64,000 nucleotides of DNA from Taxillus chinensis (GCA_023512835.1 CM042087.1:21085260-21149259); one strand, 5' to 3'; positions 33,058 to 44,889 are shown, counted from the stretch's first letter. Notes: generated by a model not told the origin, from the sequence alone. A program made the numbers and translations.

Positions 33058-33471
33058 ATGGTCTAGTTGGCCTAGGGTAGTGGGCGGATCTGGTTATCCT
33101 GAGTCCTTTGGAGGAACCTGGAGGGACGTGCCTGATCAACACGGTCCTCTTGGAGCCTCTAAGGTGTATTTGGGGTAGTCCAGACCTGAGGTAGGATTTG
33201 TATGCATTGGCATTAGGGCACTAGTTGCATTTGTTGTCATGTGTGAAGGATGTGAATAACATGATTATGTGTGGCCGTGCAACTCTAAATATTCTTGGAA
33301 TGCCTTGGGTATGACTACAATGTGGTGTCTTGTGTGCGATATTGATTGATGCAATGGTTAAAATGTGTATGATGCCATGTCTTGCTTGACTTGATAATGG
33401 GGTAGAGGTAGTCAACTTGTTAGTAGTCGAACGCGTTCTGACGTTTGTGCTTCTTACTTCATGTAGTAAGA
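33058..33471 (+). other. untranslated leader of element L
   Basis: No gene. Between the primer site and the gag start, with GGTCTAGTTGGCCTAGGGTAGT after the primer site, also seen in C (4545-4570) and H (53650-53675). It may hold packaging or dimerisation signals, but nothing specific can be shown. Confidence 0.5.
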
Positions 33472-34870
33472 ATGCCACCGAGGAGAGTGACGCGTGCGTC
33501 CGGGGTAGTGGCTGATGAGTCATCTGCCCATGAGGGCCCGGGTGCGGGACAGTCCGTTGGAGGACATGCACCTTTCTTTGGCGCACTGCGAGAAGGCATC
33601 CGATTGGAAGTCCAAGAGCTGAGGGAGGGTATCCGGCAAGAAGTCCGGGAGGAGGTGCGCCGTGAGATGGTGGCACAGCAGGTGGTGCCACCCCCACTGC
33701 CACCACCAGCGGGCGAGCTACCCCGGGAGCGTGAGGGTTCTCCGCGTGGTATACCGACTTGTGCAGAGGATGATGTGGTGACACGGTTCCGAAAGGAACA
33801 ACCTCCACGATTTAAAGGGGAGGAGGACCCAGTGTTAGCTGAGCACTGGCTGAGGCAGATCGAGCATGTGTTTTCCTTTCTCCTACCCCGGGAGGAGGAT
33901 AAGGTGAGACTGGCCATTCGGCAGCTGGAAGGGGATGCTCTGGAGTGGTGGTTGAGTGTCGCGGGGAGCCGTGCGGTGCAGTTCATGCTTTGGGAGGAGT
34001 TTTTACAACTCTTCCATGATGAGTTCTTCCCGGAATCTTTGAGATGGCAGAAGAGAGAGGAATTTGACAGCCTGAAGCAAGGATCAAAGACGGTGCCCAA
34101 GTATGAGCGGGAGTTCCGGAGCCTGAGTAGGTTTGCCCCCGAGACAGTGGCAAAGGAGGACCTGAAGGCCCACAAGTTCACTCTGGGTCTTAGGCCAGCC
34201 CTTAGGCAGAGGGTGGCGATTCTACGTTTGAGGACCTATGCTCGAGGTTGTTGAGACAGCACGTATAGGCGAGAGGGAGCCGGAGGATGGGAGGCAGGTC
34301 CATCGGGGTCGCCGGTTGCAAGGTGGGTCCGAACGCGATTCGGGGTCCAAGAGGCCTAAGACCGAGGGAGAGAGATAGCAGTTCCTTCTGCGGCCAGGGG
34401 ACAAACGATGAACCCAGGGGAGGTCTAGCTTTGGCGGTGGCGGACGGGCGGTCCAAGCAGAGGTCTCCCCCGGTTGTCACTTCGTTGTGGGGAGCAAGGC
34501 CACTTGAGGAAGGAGTGTCCAAAGAGGGACCGGAAATGCCATAGTTGTGGACAAGAAGGCCATCGAGCCGAGTTTGCCAGAGTGGCAACAGGGGAGTTGG
34601 AGGCATGACATCCAAGCACAAGGAGTGATGCCGGTTTTCGTGCACCAGCGAGAGAGACCAGCTCGTCGGTGGCCGGCTAGTCAGGCAGGATCGAATCGGA
34701 CCCGACCCCGGGGGGAGGCCGGAGCGGCCGCAGACCGAAGCCGGAGGCAGCCTTGCCTGGGAAGCGCCCGGTGAGTGAGCCGACCAATGGCACGGGCCAA
34801 GGGAGGGTGTTTGCGCTAGAGGCGACGTACCCAGGAGGAGGCCGAGCTACCACCCCCACCACTGAGGGTG
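33472..34870 (+). pseudogene. gag of gypsy element L (lightly damaged)
   Basis: Opens with MPPRRVTRASGVVADESS at 33472 and is open to 34254 in one frame (about 260 codons). An N-terminal Glu/Arg-rich helix (RLEVQELREGIRQEVREEVR) is followed by the retrotransposon capsid domain: RFRKEQPPRFKGEEDPVLAE, HWLRQIEHVFSFLLPREEDK, LEWWLSVAGSR, ESLRWQKREEFDSLKQGS and LKAHKFTLGLRPALRQRVAI. A frameshift near 34245 then separates the zinc-knuckle region (34485-34580, CGEQGHLRKECPK and CHSCGQEGH). The long minus-strand frame here (33459-34181) is a shadow. Confidence 0.92.
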
Positions 34871-34879
34871 GAGCAGGAC

Positions 34880-37800
34880 CATCGGTGGTTAGAGGTACCC
34901 TTTTGATCTCCCGTACATTAGCTTCGTTCTTTTCGATACGGGTGCATCGTGTTCGTTTGTTCTCGAGCTTGTGATAGATAGCTTGGGGTTAGCTTGTGTG
35001 GAGGCAGCGAAGCCCCTAGTTGTTGAGTCTCCAGGTGGGGGGTATGATTGAAGTGTGGCGTGTTTGCCGTGGATCGTGTGTTAACCATAGGAGAGGTGGA
35101 GCCGAGTTTTGACTTGCATGTAATGCCTTTGAGGACGTTTGACTTGATCTTGGGTATGGATTGGCTTATGGCTTTCTAGGCCAAGATAGGCGTTATCGGC
35201 AGCGGGTATCCTTCGTGACACCTGCAGGGACCTCTTGCACCCCTGCAGGGGGAGTGGGACCGTGAGGCGAGTCGGGCCGGGCCGGTGTTGGACCGGTGGG
35301 GTGCCATTACCCACAGGTTGGCAGCCCTGACCTTTGCCGAGGAGGGGAAGGTGGAAAAGAGGGTGTGGCCCGTTGTTGTGGACCAATTTCGGGATGTTTT
35401 TCCTGAAGAGTTGAGGAGTTTGCCACCCAAGAGGAGTGTGGAGTTCACCATTGAGTTGGTGCCGGGGATGGGTCCGATTTCCCAAGTAGCGTATCGTATG
35501 GGGCCAAGTGAGTTGAGGGAGCTTCGAGAGGCAAATCGAGGAGTTGGTGGGCCAGGGGTATATCGGACCGAGTACCTCACCTTGGGGTGCTCCGATGCTC
35601 TTTGCAAAGAAGGCAGATGGCACACTACGCCTCTACATAGATTACAGGAAGTCGAATCTGATCGTGAAGAACAAGTATCCGTTGCCTCGGATAGATGACC
35701 TATTTGACCGGTTGAGCGGAGCCCAGGTGGTTTTCCAAAATAGATTTACGGTCGGGGTATCATCGGTTGAGGGTTAGGGAGGAAGACATCCCTAAGACGA
35801 CCTTTCGGTGCGGTATGGGCACTACGAGTGGATAGTGATGCCTTTTGGGCTCACTAATGTGCCGGCAGTGTTTATGCATTTGATGAACCAAGTCTTTGCC
35901 CCATACTTAGACTCGTTCGTGGTGGTGTTTGTAGACGATATCTTGGTATATTTCAAGATCGAGAGGGAGCATGTGGAGCATTTGGCAACAGTGTTGCAAA
36001 CCTTGAGGGATCAGCGGTTGTTTGCTAAGTTTAGCAAATGCGAGTTTTGGATGCAGGAGGTCCATTTCCTTGGCCACGTAGTATCCGGTCGAAGGGGTTA
36101 GAGTGGACCCGGCCAAGATTGAGGCGGTATCATCATGGGAGAGGCCAACCAATGTTTTCGAGATTTGTAGCTTTCTTGGTTTGGCGGCTATTATCGCCGT
36201 TTTGTAGAGGGGTTCTCCCGTTTGGCGGCTCCTATGACGGCGTTGACTAGGAAAGGAGTGAAATTTGAGTGGACGGACAAGTGCCAGCAGGCATTTGAGA
36301 CTCTCAAAACCCGTTTGACCACTGCACCTGTGTTGAGGTTGCCTAGGGAGGATATTCCGTATGAGGTGTATTGTGATGCGTCCAGGGTTGGTTTGGCGTG
36401 TGTACTTATGCAAGAGCACAATGTGGTAGCTTATGGGTCAAGGCATTGAAGCCTCATGAGCGAATTATCCTACTCATGATCCGGAGTTGGCGGCCGTCAT
36501 CTTCGCCCTGAAGAGTTGGCAGCACTACCTCTTGGGGGAAAAGTTTGTGGTGTTCTCGGATCACAAGAGCCTTCAGTACATCTTTACTCGAAGGACTTGA
36601 ATTTGAGGCAAAGGAGATGGGTGGAGTATTTGCAGACCTTTGACTTTCTGTTGCCTATACCCCGGGCAAGGGTAATGTTGTAGGCGACGCGTTGAGCAGG
36701 AAAGGGAAAGCCGAGGTGGCCGTGAGAGAGTGGAAGGCGATGGAGCAATTGGCGATGTTGCGGCCGCAGCCTGTTGTTCGTGATGGTGGGACAGTCCCGA
36801 GTCCTTTGGTGGTTGTGCCTGAGTTGTACCGGCGTGTCCGGGAGGAACAACTGGGTGACATCGAGTGTGAAGTTCTCCGTGCCCGTATTGAGGCCGGGGG
36901 AGCTATCCGAGGACCGGACAGAGGGTCCCGAGCATGAGTTGTCGTTTCAGGGGCGGTTGGTAGTGGCTTCTTCCCTCGGGGATGAGGTGATGAGGGAGTT
37001 TCACTAGTCTAGAGTTCTTGTGCATCAAGGGGGGTACGAAGATGTACCATGCGATTCGGACACATTTTTGGTGGCCTGGGATGAAACGTGATGTGGCTGC
37101 CTTTGTTTTGCGGTGCCTCACGTGTCAACAGGTGAAGGCGGAACATCGGCGGCCGGCGGGCATGTTACGACCATTGCCCATAGCGGAGTGGAAGTGGGAC
37201 CACTTCGCGATGGACTTTGTGGATCGGTCTTCCACCCACCACCTGGGAGGAAGGATATGATTTGGGTGATTGTGGATCGACTCACAAAGTCGGCCCATTT
37301 CCTTGCTGTTCGCGAGCGGGACTCCACTGGGACCTTGAGTCAGCTCTACATGAACGAGATTGTGAGACTGCATGGAGTACCATCATCGGTTGTCTCTGAC
37401 CGGGATTCGAGGTTCACTTCCCGTTTTTGGGCAGGTTTGCAGGAGGCTATGGGGACCAAGCTTCACCTGAGTACAGCCTTTCACCCTGAGACTGACGGTC
37501 AGACTGAGAGGACGAATCAGACCATGGAGGACATGTTGAGGGCTTGTGTGCTAGATTTCGAGGGATCGTGGGCAACTCACCTTCCTTTGGTGGAGTTTGC
37601 CTACAATAACAGTTATCAGGCATCCATTGGAATGGCCCCTTTTGAAGCATTATATGGGAGGCCGTGCCGCTCACCCTTGTGTTGGACTGAGGTAGGAGAG
37701 GCAGCTCTCTTGGGGCCATAGTTGGTTCAAGAGGTTACTGAGAAGGTCAAGTTGATTCGTCAGCGTTTGTTATCAGCTCAGAGTCGGCAGAAATCTTATG

Positions 37801-38264
37801 TGGATCAGCGGCGGCGACCTTTGGAGTTTTCTGTTGGTGATCATGTGTTCTTTCGTGTCTCTCCACGTCGTGGACATCGACGGTTTGGGCGAGGTTCCAA
37901 GCTATCTTTGCGGTTTATTGGTCCTTTTGAGATTCTGGATCGTGTGGGGCCTGTGGCCTACCGGTTAGCGTTACCACCGCAGCTGAGTCGAGTGCACAAC
38001 GTGTTTCACGTGTCCCAGTTGCGGAAGTATCACCCTGACCCCACTCATGTGATCGATTGGGGGACATTAGACATTGAGGATGACATGTCCGTTGTTGAGG
38101 CCCCTATCCGTATCCTCGATCGGCAAGAGAAGCTTTTGCGTGGTCATGCTATTCCTTTGGTTCGCGTGCTGTGGCAGCACCGTGGCATTGAGGAGGAGAC
38201 ATGGGAACGTGAGTCCGTGATGCGTGAGCAGCACCCAGACTTGTTCGAGGACGAACAATCTTAA
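34880..38264 (+). pseudogene. pol of gypsy element L: protease, RT, RNase H, integrase, chromodomain-like tail
   Basis: Protease FDTGAS (about 34935-34952) with shifts, then LILGMDWLMAF (35150-35180). RT: 35285-35530 holds [20 protein letters not shown]; 35544 onward [20 protein letters not shown]; 35808-36101 holds [13 protein letters not shown] and the catalytic FVDD. RNase H: 36222-36449 ([19 protein letters not shown]) and DALSRK-like GDALSRKGKAE (about 36683-36712). Integrase: zinc block from 37030 ([34 protein letters not shown]), core 37113-37721 ([26 protein letters not shown]). The tail (37722-38264) is intact to the TAA at 38262-38264. A TAG at 37720 interrupts a Gln codon. Confidence 0.92.
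37722..38264 (+). CDS. intact C-terminal integrase segment of element L pol
   Basis: An open stretch of 180 codons, part of pol rather than a separate gene. It has the SH3-like integrase end (LEFSVGDHVFFRVSPRRGHR, KLSLRFIGPFEILDRVGPVA, YRLALPPQLSRVHNVFHVSQ) and then the conserved LRKYHPDPTHVIDWG and ILDRQEKLLRGHAIPLVRVL, which resembles the chromodomain-like tail of plant chromoviruses. The first ATG is internal. It is separated from the upstream part by a single TAG. Confidence 0.85.
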   Translation: MVQEVTEKVKLIRQRLLSAQSRQKSYVDQRRRPLEFSVGDHVFFRVSPRRGHRRFGRGSKLSLRFIGPFEILDRVGPVAYRLALPPQLSRVHNVFHVSQLRKYHPDPTHVIDWGTLDIEDDMSVVEAPIRILDRQEKLLRGHAIPLVRVLWQHRGIEEETWERESVMREQHPDLFEDEQS

Positions 38265-38577
38265 GCGTGGGAGGTGGCTGTTGGCCAAGGGATAGTGATG
38301 TGTTTTCTTGTATTAGTTGTGTACGATTTGGTGTATTTGTATTGTCTTTTAGACATGTGTTCTTATTTGTGATGTGTATTTGTGACATGCGGATATGTGT
38401 TATATGCATTATTGTGATGCATGTGTTGTTATGGATTATGGTGGTACCTTGTGATGTGCTGTTATGTGCTGTGTGCGGTGTATGACCCATTTGGGTGTTG
38501 TGGCTTGCCGGGTGGCAAATGGGTAGCTTGTGTTTGTTTTCCTCGTATGTCATTTCTTTTCGAGGACGAAAAGTCTT
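38265..38577 (+). other. 3' untranslated region of element L
   Basis: GT-rich and without a gene, matching 172-487 of element A. Confidence 0.7.
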
Positions 38578-38590
38578 AAGGGGGAGAGGA
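38578..38590 (+). promoter_or_regulatory. polypurine tract, element L
   Basis: AAGGGGGAGAGGA directly before the 3' LTR (TGTAATGACCC). Confidence 0.9.
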
Positions 38591-39285
38591 TGTAATGACC
38601 CGTGTGTAAAGCGTGTGTAAGAAGTTAACCACAAACACCTTGGAGGTTAGTGCACTAGTTTAAGGTAAGAGATGAGCCCAAGAGGGGACTTTTGGGAGGT
38701 GTAGGTGACAAGTGGTAACGTACCTTTATGCCCTAGGAAGATGCTAGGCATATACAGCGCTTTTAAGCTATTTTGCCAGGTTTTGGAGAGCTATTTTGAC
38801 CTAGTAGATGGCCTCAAACAATTGGCGTGCAAGAACAAAAGTTTCTTAGAATGAGGTCCTCTATCTACCACAGAAATTTCAGAGCATTTGGAGCTGCACG
38901 TGAATTCACCCATTTCACGTGCAAGCATACTTTTGCTTCTTAGGCCTCTTCAAGATGCAAGGAGGCTTGTGGTGAAGTTTGAGTGCATTTGGAGCTGCAC
39001 GCCAATTGGGGAATTGGCGTGCAAATTGGCGTGCAGGCATGTTTTTGCATGCTTACCTTGGTTTTGTCATTCTAATCATCTTTTCTCAAAGGACCATGTT
39101 GGAATTGTGAATATTTTGGTGTGTATGGATGTGGGAAGGTCATAGCTTGTTCCATCAAAACTACGTCGTTTTGATCTTTGGGATTCACTTAATCAAAACT
39201 ACGTCATTTTGATGTTGTGTTATCTATATGAGGAGGACAAGCCCCTCTATTTTAGGGTTAGGGTTTGTTGCTCCACCAGCCGTCG

Positions 39286-39317
<32 letters not shown>

Positions 39318-40408
39318 AGGAGAGCTTCTGGTGGCTGCAGGAGCGTCTTGCGTGGGTGGTCGGAGTCTTGCGTGGAAGCGGGAGCAGGAGAACACACAAG
39401 GTAGGGGTTCTGTTCTTCCTAAATCCTCCTATGTCCTAGGGTTCTAGGCCAGATTATGGAGTTAAACTTGTTTATATATATATATGTAATTCATATAGGT
39501 GTGATCTCCTATATGGATGTTGGCCTTCAATGGCGATTTTGGTGTGTTTCTGGTGTTCGTGTGATGCATGAAAAGTGTTCGATAAAATGCCTGTGTGACA
39601 TGCCTGCTACATGTTTGAGAAAATGCCTGTGCGACCGGTGCGACCGGGTTCATGAGCTTGTGAATTTATGTACACCAATTGTTTGGTTTTATACCTGTGA
39701 GGCTTTTCATGCTAAGTGTTTGATGTTATATCTGTGTGACTAAGTGTGGCTATGTGTCTTTGTGTTCTTGGAACCCGGTGGTGTGGAAGCCCGGGACCGT
39801 TCTTGGGACCCGGTGGCTGTGGAAGCCCGGGACCGTTCTTGGAACCCGGTGGGCGTGGAAGCCCGGGACTGTTCTTGGAACCCGGTGGTCGTGGAAGCCC
39901 GGGAGTGTTTATGTACCAGCTGTGTACGATTGTATTTACTACTATAGCTCGTAATTATATCTGGTGGAATAATTGTATCACGACACGGCACTTGTACACA
40001 AGGCATGTAGATATTAGGTGCATGGGATGGGTTAGGGAGACATGATCCCTACCGAGCCGTGGTTGCTCACCCCTCCTACCATGTTGTTTTCTTTACAGGA
40101 ACCTACAGGCATTAGGTGGGAACACCAAGGTGGAAGTCCTGCTTGTTGGCTTGCTTATTATTATTCGAGTTATCTTGCTTTTCTTTATGTAAGCTTTGTA
40201 ACCCCAAGTGGGGAGATATTGTAATGTGGAGTTCAATGTAATAAAAGTATGTTTTGGACGTATTTGCTATGTTTGGACTCAATAAATATAAGATTGTTCT
40301 CTTAATATAAAGTGTGAGGTGTATGTTGTATTCTAACCCCTCTATCCAACTTGGGTAAAGGGAGGGTCACGTTTCGGTCTCCTCGGGTTGGAAATCCGGG
40401 GCGTGACA
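38591..40408 (+). repeat. 3' LTR of element L
   Basis: 1818 bp and nearly identical to the 5' LTR, so insertion was relatively recent. The perfect U3 palindrome TGCACGCCAATT-GGGG-AATTGGCGTGCA lies at 38996-39023, ATCAAAAC palindromes at 39154-39175 and 39192-39213, GA repeat 39287-39315, donor 39401, hairpin 39489-39518 (ATTC with GGAT, a U-G pair), minisatellite 39767-39906, acceptor 40098 and AATAAA near 40283. Confidence 0.93.
38996..39023. promoter_or_regulatory. perfect U3 palindrome, element L 3' LTR
   Basis: TGCACGCCAATT, GGGG, AATTGGCGTGCA: 12-base perfect arms. It sits where LTR A has GCACGTGAATT/AATTCACGTGC. Both arms differ from A in matching ways, so the symmetry is kept while the sequence changes. 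One copy of the arm repeats again directly after (AAATTGGCGTGCAG). Confidence 0.6.
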
Positions 40409-42432
40409 CAGGACAGCTGCCAAGCTGGAACCCTTTTGATTACGGGATAGTCATTGGACTGGAGCCTTGGATACGGGACAGTCACTAGACTGGAGCCTTA
40501 AGTATGGGAGATTTATATCACTGGAACCCCCCTCGTTGAATATGGGATGTGATTGATGGTTTTTGTGTGTGGTTTCAACTAGTTCACTACACTAGCATAA
40601 GCATCCACTAAAAATGCATTCCAGTAAGAGTAGGATGGGCCCGGGGAGACTTGATCCCTACTTAGCTGTGGTTTGCTTACCCCTCCTTTGAATTATTCTC
40701 TTTGCAAGGTCTAGCCGGCGATAGATGACAGAGCTGAGGTGATTGGCCATAGAGGCTATGGGACCCTCCTTATTTGATTATTAATGTATTTATGGCTTTC
40801 TGTTTTGGTTTGGGCTATTTTGTAAACTAAATTTGGTACTGTGGGTTTATTGGGAGTATTTCCCCATTTGAGTTGTAATAGACTTGAGTCCTCTTTGAAA
40901 TAAAGTAAATTGTGGTATGGTATTTTGATTGAATGATGATTGTGTGTAGAGTTTGGAATCAGGGGCATGTCCTTTGGCATGTTAGCCAGATGTGTAGTAT
41001 TAGGACAGCACCCGTTGTATAAGTCTAGTCTAGGTGCTTGCACCAACCCCTTGACCCTTCGGGTGCGGGCATGGGCAGTCACTAACCGTTTCCAGGTGTA
41101 AGGAAATTGGGGCGTGACAGGTGTTCCATTGATTTTTTACCCTTTCTTTGCTGTTTCATTTAATTAACATGTAAGAATTAGATGAAATCATAAAAATTCG
41201 TGATGAACCCTAGGAATTGGGGAAAAATGGAAATTGAGCATGAAACCTAGATGATTTAGGTTGTTCTGTAGCCTAATGTGGCTAGATAATGTTAGAAACC
41301 CTTAATAGGGATGAATTATTGCTTAAAAATGGAGATTTAACGAGTATAATTGGGTTTTGGGACGAAATCGGGAAGAACGCAGTTGGTAGTTCGTGACTGG
41401 GAACTGCTCAAAGCTAGCTTCAAGCACAGTGTCGAACAGAGCCTCGAGCAAGAGCCTCGAGCATGTTGCTCGAGCTTAGAGTGTCGAGCAGCGTCGAGCA
41501 GAGCGTCGAGCAAGGTGTCTCGAGCAGTTAGACAGTGCAGTTACCAGTGTATGTTGCCAGGGTGCCTAAACCCATTTACATTGTAACCATTATGCCTCAA
41601 GTACGATACTTAAGTTACAATGTAAATAACGAAATACCCCCCATTTGGATTCAAAGAAAAATACTAGAAAATTAAATTCCCACTCCTTCAAAATGTGAAA
41701 ATTGGGATTTAGTCTAAAATCTCGGAAAAATCCAATTTTTCGTAGAGGTGAATTTTTGGAAAGTGGGGTAAGACATCTCAGAAAAATCCCCAAAAATCAG
41801 ATTATCTTAGTTATGATATGGAGACCCAATGCTGGGACTTTTTATTTCAAGAAAACAACTCTTATGGGTATCTACTTCCTTGGTCAAGGAATGATGATCG
41901 ATTTGTGGAGATTGGCTTCAGTTATAAAGGGAGTATGGTGAACCTTAATGTCATATTGGTGTTGGTATGTTGGTTCCAGGAATTGGGGCTTGGGCTCTAT
42001 GACTTGTTAGGTTCTCACCGTGAAGCACAGATGATGCTATGTGGTTGACGAGGCAGGCATATGCGCCGATGGCAGGCCTATGTGGCACTGTGTCTGGGCA
42101 TATAGCGCTGTGATAGGGCTGAGTGCCCTGAGCTGGGATCCTGTTGAGGATCGTGTTGAGCCGATGAGCTCATGGAGCTAGGGCTAAGTGCCCTGAGATG
42201 GGATCCCGTGGAGGATTGTGGACAAGCTGTCCTGTGTGGGCAGGCTGGGTTCTGATGTTTGTTTGCAGGCTGTGTCCTGATGATTGTGCACACTACACGA
42301 CGTATGAGTACACTGAGCATATAAACTTGTATGTTTGCATGATGTGGAGTTTTGGGATCGCCTATTGAGCTTGTCGCTTATCTCTACTTGTTGTTTACCT
42401 TTTTCAGGTTTGACCCGAGACTAGTGGACTTT

Positions 42433-44123
42433 TGTTGGTCCCTTGGAGCCTAAAGGGGGGGGGGGTGAATAGGCTCTTATCAAAACTCCTTCCTTAACTT
42501 TTTGGCGCAACACCTATCTGGTTAAGAGATAGAATCAATGAGGAAACTAACCAGATAGTGAAAGTATTGTTTATTATCAAAAAGATAAGTACAACACAAT
42601 GGAAGCAGATTAAAGCTTGAAGAGCTTTAATCTACTTAACAACTCTCAAACACTCTGATTACAAAGTACTCACACACTAGCCTCTTTTATCTACTTGAGC
42701 TCTTGTATATTCTCACGTGTACACCCATTTACAAGGTTTACATAACATATATATATATTACATCCTTGAGAAACAATCTTGGAACTTGTTGTTCCGAACT
42801 ATATGCACAATTACTGTTCCTCGGAATCCTCTCCGTCTTAAGTGCTGCAGATGTGGAGCTCAATGTCTTCGGTTTGCAAAGCATAAGTGTGTTTGCGAGT
42901 TCCCAACTTTAGTGTAAGTTGTGTCCACATATCCGGATGATCCGCGTGTAAGATGCTTTAGGTTCTTCAACGAGTTTGTCTTACATCGGGAAATAGCGAG
43001 CCGATGACTTTGAATACGAAGAGATAAGTTGAAGTAGCTGTTAGGTCTCTAACGTCCCATAGATCAATCCCACATCGGTTAGGGCAAACATTGAGGTCGT
43101 CCTAATGAGGAGGCTCATGTGCACTTTGTCACAACTCGTTTTAATGGGTCACGGCCCATTAGAAACAAATCCGTGCGGGCTGCGGCCCATGGGTGGGTGC
43201 GCGAGTGCCAAAGTGGACAATATTGTGATAGTGAGTGCCCTAGCCGAGGTCCAACAAGTGGTATTAGAGCCGGGTCCTCTAGACCGATGGTGGGATTGGG
43301 GGGGGAGACTATTGGGTCTCTAACGTCCCATAGATCAATCCCACATCGGTTAGGGCGAACATTGAGGTCGTCCTAATGAGGAGGCTCATGTGCACCTTGT
43401 CACAACGCGTTTTAATGGGTCGCGGCCCATTAGAAACAAATCCGTGCGGGCTGCGGCCCATGGGTGGGCGCGCGAGTGCCAAAGCGGACAATATTGTGAT
43501 AGTGAGTGCCCTGGCCAAGGTCCAACAGTAGCATCATCTTAAATCCGGTGTAAGGTTCCTTACTTCGCGTTAAACTAATCTCGGATCCTTACTCCGCAGC
43601 AATGATTGCTTACTCCGTATCAATTTAGAACTGGAATCCTTATTCCGTGTAAGCGCTTCCTTACTACGTACGAATGATAAGGTCGGAGTGCTTACTCCGC
43701 ATCAGTGCTTCCTTACTCAGCATCTAGTTTCCTTACTCCGCATAAGTTAAAGGAACGGAAGGATTACTCCGTATCAGCACTTCCTTACTCCGCATCTAGT
43801 TTCCTTACTCCGCATCAATTGACTTAGTCCATTTTAAAGTATTAGATGCAGATTCCTTAGTCTGTAGCTTTAACTCATTAGTCTGCACGTATGATCCTTA
43901 TTCTGTATAAAGTGAAGACTTGGTTATGTACCAAGTTTTTGATGACGCACACTCTCATCCGGATCAGGATTATGTATCACATCCTTAGCTTTCATCTCAC
44001 GAGTGTAGGTCCAGATCAAGTTCATATCATCTGCAATTACTTAACATAAAGCACAACAAAAGTCTCAGATCAAGTTACATAGGGTGTTGTTCGCATCATC
44101 CAAATTCTGGGCTTGATCCAACA
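42433..44123 (-). repeat. solo LTR F of the copia J family, interrupted by a TRIM, with exact TSD
   Basis: Plus-strand ends TGTTGGTCCCTTGG and GGCTTGATCCAACA; read on the minus strand it starts TGTTGGATCAAGCC like J's LTR. Exact duplication ACTTT (42428-42432, 44124-44128). Without the TRIM it is about 1.2 kb. It carries the reversed array of TCCTTACTCCGCAT words (43550-43860). A G/C run (42456-42466) lies near its 3' end. Solo LTR, plus-strand target is LTR D2. Confidence 0.93.
43039..43527 (+). mobile_element. TRIM element 1 (complete, exact TSD)
   Basis: A terminal-repeat retrotransposon in miniature, 489 bp in all. LTRs at 43039-43256 and 43310-43527 (218 bp each) start TGTTAGGTCTC/TATTGGGTCTC and end GGTCCAACA. 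The internal part is only 53 bp: primer site TGGTATTAGAGC (43259-43270) and a G-rich tract (43298-43308). Exact duplication GTAGC (43034-43038, 43528-43532). No coding capacity, so it depends on other elements for movement. Confidence 0.95.
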
Positions 44124-44470
44124 ACTTTCCTCCAGGAGGACGTGCCCACTACTCTGATGTATGATACAGTATTGTATTATGTATTGTCGTGTATTGTATC
44201 CGGGACATGGGTCCGTGGCCAGTTGTATTTCCATACTATTTATGATGTGATGTCTGTATGACTGTTTAACTTATTGTATGCATGATGATATATGGGAAAG
44301 TACAAGATTACCCTTGATGTATGACTGTACAGGGTTGCATAATTGAGACAGCACCCGCAGTGTAGTCTTTATTGGTGCTAGTCACCAACCCCTTGACCTT
44401 TTGGGTGCGGGCAAGGGGAAGTCATATTCCCAGTTCCGGGTTCCCTGGAATTTGGGGGCGTGATAGGAAG

Positions 44471-44889
44471 AGCACTAGTGATACTTGTTAGTTCCTTGGA
44501 ACAGATTGATTTCATGATTCAGTAAGAAGCAGAATTCCGTATTAACCTCTACTACTGAAGCAGAATATTTAGCTGTTAGGAGTTGCTGCGCACAGCTTCT
44601 CTGGATGTAAAGTCAACTTATTGACTACGGGTTCAACATGACATCTGTTCCACTGTACTGCGACAACACCAGTGCGATTGCCATCAACAACTATCCTATC
44701 ATGCACCCGAAAACAAAGCACATTGAAGTCAGGTATCACTTCATCCAAGATAATGTTCTCTAAAAGCACATATCTCTCGAACATTTTTCTACGGATGATC
44801 AACTCACAGACATATTCACCAAGCCCCTACCTGATGCAAGATTTTCTGAACTACTCCTCAAATTAGGTATGCTTGACCTATCTGCATAG
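44471..44889 (+). pseudogene. copia J RNase H, continuing from 29193
   Basis: Removes the RNA strand during reverse transcription. Reads across D2 from SDADFAG-like (29150-29175) to QKQNSVLTSTTEAEYLAVRS (about 44525-44585), SVPLYCDNTSAIAINN (44645-44695), HPKTKHIEVRYHFIQDNV and DDQLTDIFTKPLPDARFSEL (44798-44857), then LGMLDLSA and TAG (44887-44889), the normal SIRE pol end. A TAA at 44610 and a TAA at 44762 replace Gln/Lys codons. Confidence 0.92.

Larger units (their letters stand above)
31238..40408 (+). mobile_element. Ty3-gypsy element L (Tekay/Del-like), most complete plus-strand gypsy copy
   Basis: 9.17 kb: 5' LTR (31238-33042), primer site, gag, pol, polypurine tract and 3' LTR (38591-40408). 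The flanks CGGGA (31233-31237) and CAGGA (40409-40413) fit a 5-bp duplication with one mismatch, and LTR E resumes after it. All pol domains are present, including an undamaged integrase tail. A handful of stops and frameshifts make it non-functional. It is the best reference in this window for the gypsy coding region. Confidence 0.94.
29674..41119 (+). repeat. solo LTR E, interrupted by gypsy L, with exact TSD
   Basis: Starts TGTAAGGACCCGTATTTGAGG and ends ATTGGGGCGTGACA at 41119. Exact duplication GGTGT at 29669-29673 and 41120-41124. E itself is 29674-31237 plus 40409-41119 (~2.27 kb). One palindrome (29980-30001), TATA-like ATATATAAAGG (30010-30020), GA repeat (30085-30100), donor-like GAG|GTAGGG (30245), a reversed U3-like stretch (30580-30880), a GGGACAGTCACTAGACTGGAGCC tandem (40420-40500), and the conserved GCTTACCCCTCC with acceptor-like GCAAG (40708). 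No internal region: a solo LTR. Confidence 0.9.
29194..44465 (+). repeat. solo LTR D2, interrupted by E and F, with exact TSD
   Basis: Same family as D1. Starts TGTAAAGACTTG at 29194 and ends TTTGGGGGCGTGATA at 44465 (TGACA expected). The target duplication is exact, GGAAG (29189-29193 and 44466-44470), and copia RNase H continues in the next bases. Its own sequence is 29194-29673, 41120-42432 and 44124-44465, about 2.1 kb, agreeing with 1978 bp for D1. It was entered by solo LTR E (TSD GGTGT) and by solo LTR F (TSD ACTTT). Confidence 0.92.

Noticed and set aside
33043..33060. Possible tRNA gene near TATGGTATCAGAGC
   Set aside because: Only the 3'-end complement of initiator-Met tRNA is present, at the LTR border. 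It is a primer binding site.
42703..42917. Two small frames in solo LTR F
   Set aside because: They lie in an LTR with AT-rich microsatellite sequence, and the matching part of the J 3' LTR (about 50150-50400) does not keep them open.
43039..43527. Two direct repeats of 218 bp considered as a tandem duplication or CRISPR-like array
   Set aside because: TG...CA ends, a primer site, a G-rich tract and an exact TSD identify a TRIM. There are no CRISPR features and this is eukaryotic DNA.
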